NCBI GenBank assembly: GCA_009920225.1
Contig: RGAJ01000080.1
Span: 1-7,380, forward strand
DNA: 7,380 nt
Source: Paracoccaceae bacterium
Lineage (GTDB): Bacteria > Pseudomonadota > Alphaproteobacteria > Rhodobacterales > Rhodobacteraceae
Direction of reading: 5' to 3'
The notes under the pieces: generated by a model
The model's input: the letters and a program-made list of their open reading frames with translations, nothing else
Database searches by the model: none
Told to the model about the DNA's origin: nothing
In this document: positions 5,649 through 7,380 of the stretch, in pieces
How positions within the stretch are numbered: the stretch's first letter is position 1
How the letters are laid out: each line of letters starts with the position of its first letter
Made by a program: the position numbers and the translations under genes

Positions 5649-6262
5649 ACTGCGTCCTCTTGTGACAATATTCCATGACGAACCAAACACTCGGCCCAGC
5701 CTTGTGGACCTTGGAACAGATGCGTTTGCCATCCGCGCGATTGTGCGGTTTCGATATTGGCGGGCAGATCGTCTGTGAACAATAAATCCGCAGGTGCAAT
5801 CCCGCAATCTTGTTCCACATGGGCATAGATCTCGGGATAAGGTTTGATCATTTTCAATCGACCCGATACATAGGCCCGATCAAATTCGGTCAGAAACGGA
5901 TACCGCTCTTGCGCCATATCAAAGGTTTGATCGCCGAAATTTGACAGCGCAAAGACCGGCACACCCTTGGCCCGCAATGCCCGCAGCAGGCGAACAGAAT
6001 GGTCAATCACAGGGCTGACCATATCTGCCCATTTGGTTTGCCAAATTTCGATTTCTGGATGCCAATCGGGATAGCGTTCGGCAATCGATGCGACGACATC
6101 GGAAAAAGGATCCCCCATATCGATGCGTTCGTTTTCCTTGAACACAGGGACCGCTTCAAAAAATGCCTTGCGCCGTTCGACACCGATCAGATCGTCATAG
6201 ACGGCATAGGGGTTCCACCCTACCAACACATTTCCAATATCGAATAAAACGGCCTGAACCAT
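5645..6262 (-). CDS. HAD-superfamily phosphatase, YihX-like subfamily IA
   Basis: A 205-residue cytoplasmic hydrolase with all four HAD motifs: motif I VLFDIGNVLV (nucleophile Asp8), motif II ALSNFG (Ser107), motif III Lys140 in KMIKP, and motif IV LLFTDDLPANIE (Asp164/Asp165). The residue two after the nucleophile is Gly10 rather than Asp, as in the FDxGNV subgroup that includes E. coli YihX (a sugar phosphate phosphatase). A small helical cap lies between motifs I and II (about 15-85). The substrate is unknown. ATG at 6262 has AAAGGGG 5 bases upstream; the open frame runs back to 6340, but that would cross the sthA terminator. The 3' end overlaps the OCD-family gene by 4 bases. It is probably the first gene of the HAD-OCD-GMC-ppk2 unit, with a promoter that must lie between it and sthA or rely on readthrough. 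Confidence 0.9.
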   Translation of the reverse strand: MVQAVLFDIGNVLVGWNPYAVYDDLIGVERRKAFFEAVPVFKENERIDMGDPFSDVVASIAERYPDWHPEIEIWQTKWADMVSPVIDHSVRLLRALRAKGVPVFALSNFGDQTFDMAQERYPFLTEFDRAYVSGRLKMIKPYPEIYAHVEQDCGIAPADLLFTDDLPANIETAQSRGWQTHLFQGPQGWAECLVRHGILSQEDAV

Positions 6263-6310
6263 GATTGCCCCTTTTTGGTCCAAAGAAACCGCGCTTTGAT
6301 GCAAAAGTAA
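6263..6310 (-). promoter_or_regulatory. Short leader before the HAD gene
   Basis: These 48 bases separate the sthA terminator from the HAD gene ATG. They hold the AAAGGGG ribosome binding site (complement of 6268-6274) and a small CAAAG/CTTTG inverted repeat (6281-6285 and 6294-6298). I see no convincing -35/-10 pair, so the promoter of the downstream unit is either noncanonical, upstream inside sthA, or replaced by terminator readthrough. Confidence 0.35.
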
Positions 6311-6332
6311 AGGGCCGCGGTGGGGCGGCCCT
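6302..6332 (-). terminator. Intrinsic terminator of sthA
   Basis: On the minus strand AGGGCCGC and GCGGCCCT form a perfect 8-bp GC-rich stem around a 6-base loop (6311-6332). The run TTTACTTTT follows the second arm. The stem starts 8 bases after the sthA TAG. The T run is interrupted by AC, so termination may be partial. Confidence 0.8.
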
Positions 6333-6340
6333 GTGAACAA

Positions 6341-7380
6341 CTAGTCTTTGTCGGATTTTGTTTTCTTTTTTGTCACCTTGAATTCCTTTGGGATGGGCAT
6401 GCGGTTAAATGCATCCATTCCTGCGACCTTGTAGGCTTCGGCCAGCGTCGGATAGTTAAAGGTGTTTTCGATGAAATAATCCACCGTCCCTTGCAGGTTC
6501 ATCACCGCCTGTCCGATATGGATCAATTCGGTCGCGCCTTCGCCCACGATTTGCACACCCAAAATGCGGCGGGTTTTTAGGCTGACCAACATTTTCAACA
6601 TGCCGTGTTCGACACCCATAATATGCCCGCGTGATGTTTCGCGGAACCGCGCGATCCCGATTTCATAGGGGATTTTGCGTTCTTTCAATTCCTCTTCTGA
6701 CATGCCGCAGGTGGAAATTTCGGGAACGGAATAGATCCCATAGGGAAACCATGGGCTTTCGGACAGGGTCGGGGTGTCGAGCGCATGACACGCGGCAATG
6801 CGCCCTTGTTGCAGCGATGTCGATGCAAGGCTGGGATGACCGATCACGTCGCCCGTGGCATAGACATGGGGCACCTTGGTTTGATAGGTTTTGCGATCCA
6901 CCTCGATGCGACCACGGTGATCGGTTTCCAATCCGACCGCCTTGAGGTTCAGCTTTTCGGTGGCCCCCATCCGGCCCGCCGCAAACAGCAACATTTCGGC
7001 ACGCACATGGCGGCCATTGGCCAGCGACACTTCGACATGTTCGCCCCCATCGTGGATCGTTTCGATGGCGGATCCCAGGCGCAGGTCAACGCCATTATCG
7101 GCAATCAAATGCGCAAATTCATTGATCGTCTGACGGTCGATGAAATCCAAGAAACTATCGCGCGGTTCGATCAAGGTCACCCGAATATCCAGCGCGGCAA
7201 ACATGGTGGCATATTCCACGCCGATGACGCCCGCACCGATGACAACCAAACTGCGGGGCAGGTGATCAATTTCTAAAAACTGGTCACTGTCCACAATCGT
7301 TCTGCCGTTAAAGGGCACCCAATCAGGGCGAAAGGTTTTCGTCCCCGTTGCGATCAGAAACTTGTCTGCGGTCAGTCGTG
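6341..7380 (-). CDS. sthA: Soluble (Si-specific) NAD(P)+ transhydrogenase, 5' end outside window
   Basis: This flavoprotein exchanges hydride between NADPH and NAD in the cytoplasm. The frame is open to the right edge (346 codons visible), entering at LTADKFLIATGTKTFRPDW; the N-terminal FAD domain is missing because of the window edge. Visible parts are the NAD-domain motif VVIGAGVIGVEYA (GxGxxG at 7220-7237), the second FAD motif ATGDVIGHPSLAS (6839-6859) and the dimerisation domain. Two signs separate it from lipoamide dehydrogenase: the ELIHIGQAVM segment, and NTFNYPTLAEAYKVA in place of the HAHPTxxE catalytic block. Strand two of the NAD domain ends in Glu (LIEPRD), where many SthA proteins have Asn. 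The C-terminus carries a lysine-rich tail, KEFKVTKKKTKSDKD, beyond the usual end. TAG at 6341 is followed by a terminator. Confidence 0.93.
   Translation of the reverse strand, partial: RLTADKFLIATGTKTFRPDWVPFNGRTIVDSDQFLEIDHLPRSLVVIGAGVIGVEYATMFAALDIRVTLIEPRDSFLDFIDRQTINEFAHLIADNGVDLRLGSAIETIHDGGEHVEVSLANGRHVRAEMLLFAAGRMGATEKLNLKAVGLETDHRGRIEVDRKTYQTKVPHVYATGDVIGHPSLASTSLQQGRIAACHALDTPTLSESPWFPYGIYSVPEISTCGMSEEELKERKIPYEIGIARFRETSRGHIMGVEHGMLKMLVSLKTRRILGVQIVGEGATELIHIGQAVMNLQGTVDYFIENTFNYPTLAEAYKVAGMDAFNRMPIPKEFKVTKKKTKSDKD

Noticed and set aside
5649..5807. 53-residue N-terminal extension of the OCD-family protein
   Set aside because: It falls inside the HAD gene, is not like the family, and ATG at 5648 has an AGAGGA site at the right distance.
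6263..6340. 26-residue N-terminal extension of the HAD protein
   Set aside because: It would be translated through the sthA terminator, and the family N-terminus begins at the ATG at 6262.
6341..7380. Dihydrolipoamide dehydrogenase
   Set aside because: The C-terminal HAHPTxxE active-site block is replaced by NYPTLAEA, and ELIHIGQ is typical of soluble transhydrogenase.

Overview
The window looks like a chromosomal segment from an alphaproteobacterium, most likely the Rhodobacteraceae (Roseobacter group). The main signs are the bS21 sequence, a COQ9-family gene divergent from rpsU (the family has been labelled 'rpsU-divergently transcribed protein'), a GMC oxidoreductase, a PPK2 and a soluble transhydrogenase of alphaproteobacterial type. 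Base composition is moderate, with AT-rich intergenic DNA. This placement rests on protein resemblance alone. I see no mobile element, CRISPR array, tRNA or rRNA.

Left part (1-1361). On the minus strand a COQ9-family ubiquinone-biosynthesis gene is followed after only 3 bases by the start of a PIG3-like NAD(P)H:quinone oxidoreductase that runs off the left edge. Diverging from them on the plus strand is rpsU (ribosomal protein bS21). It has a near-consensus Shine-Dalgarno folded inside a small GAAA-loop hairpin and ends in a clear intrinsic terminator.

Middle (1362-2149). About 340 bases of mostly AT-rich DNA contain a TTGACA promoter-like box and several perfect dyads. They lead into a lone plus-strand gene with a TTG start (148 aa, no confident family, faintly GAF-like at its end). 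Its stop codon directly abuts the stop codon of the convergent ppk2 gene.

Right part (2150-7380), all minus strand. Reading in the direction of transcription: a soluble NAD(P) transhydrogenase (sthA, 5' end outside the window) closed by an intrinsic terminator; then a HAD phosphatase, an ornithine cyclodeaminase/mu-crystallin family protein (ATGA overlap with the HAD gene), a GMC flavoprotein alcohol dehydrogenase (TTG start) and a class I-like polyphosphate kinase 2. The last four look like one transcription unit combining small-molecule metabolism with polyphosphate-linked nucleotide phosphorylation.

Most genes are ordinary housekeeping or accessory metabolism. The least explained parts are the orphan gene at 1703-2149 with its dyad-rich upstream region, the rpsU leader hairpin, and the unassigned substrates of the HAD-OCD-GMC-PPK2 cluster. 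I did not find convincing evidence for a wholly new system.
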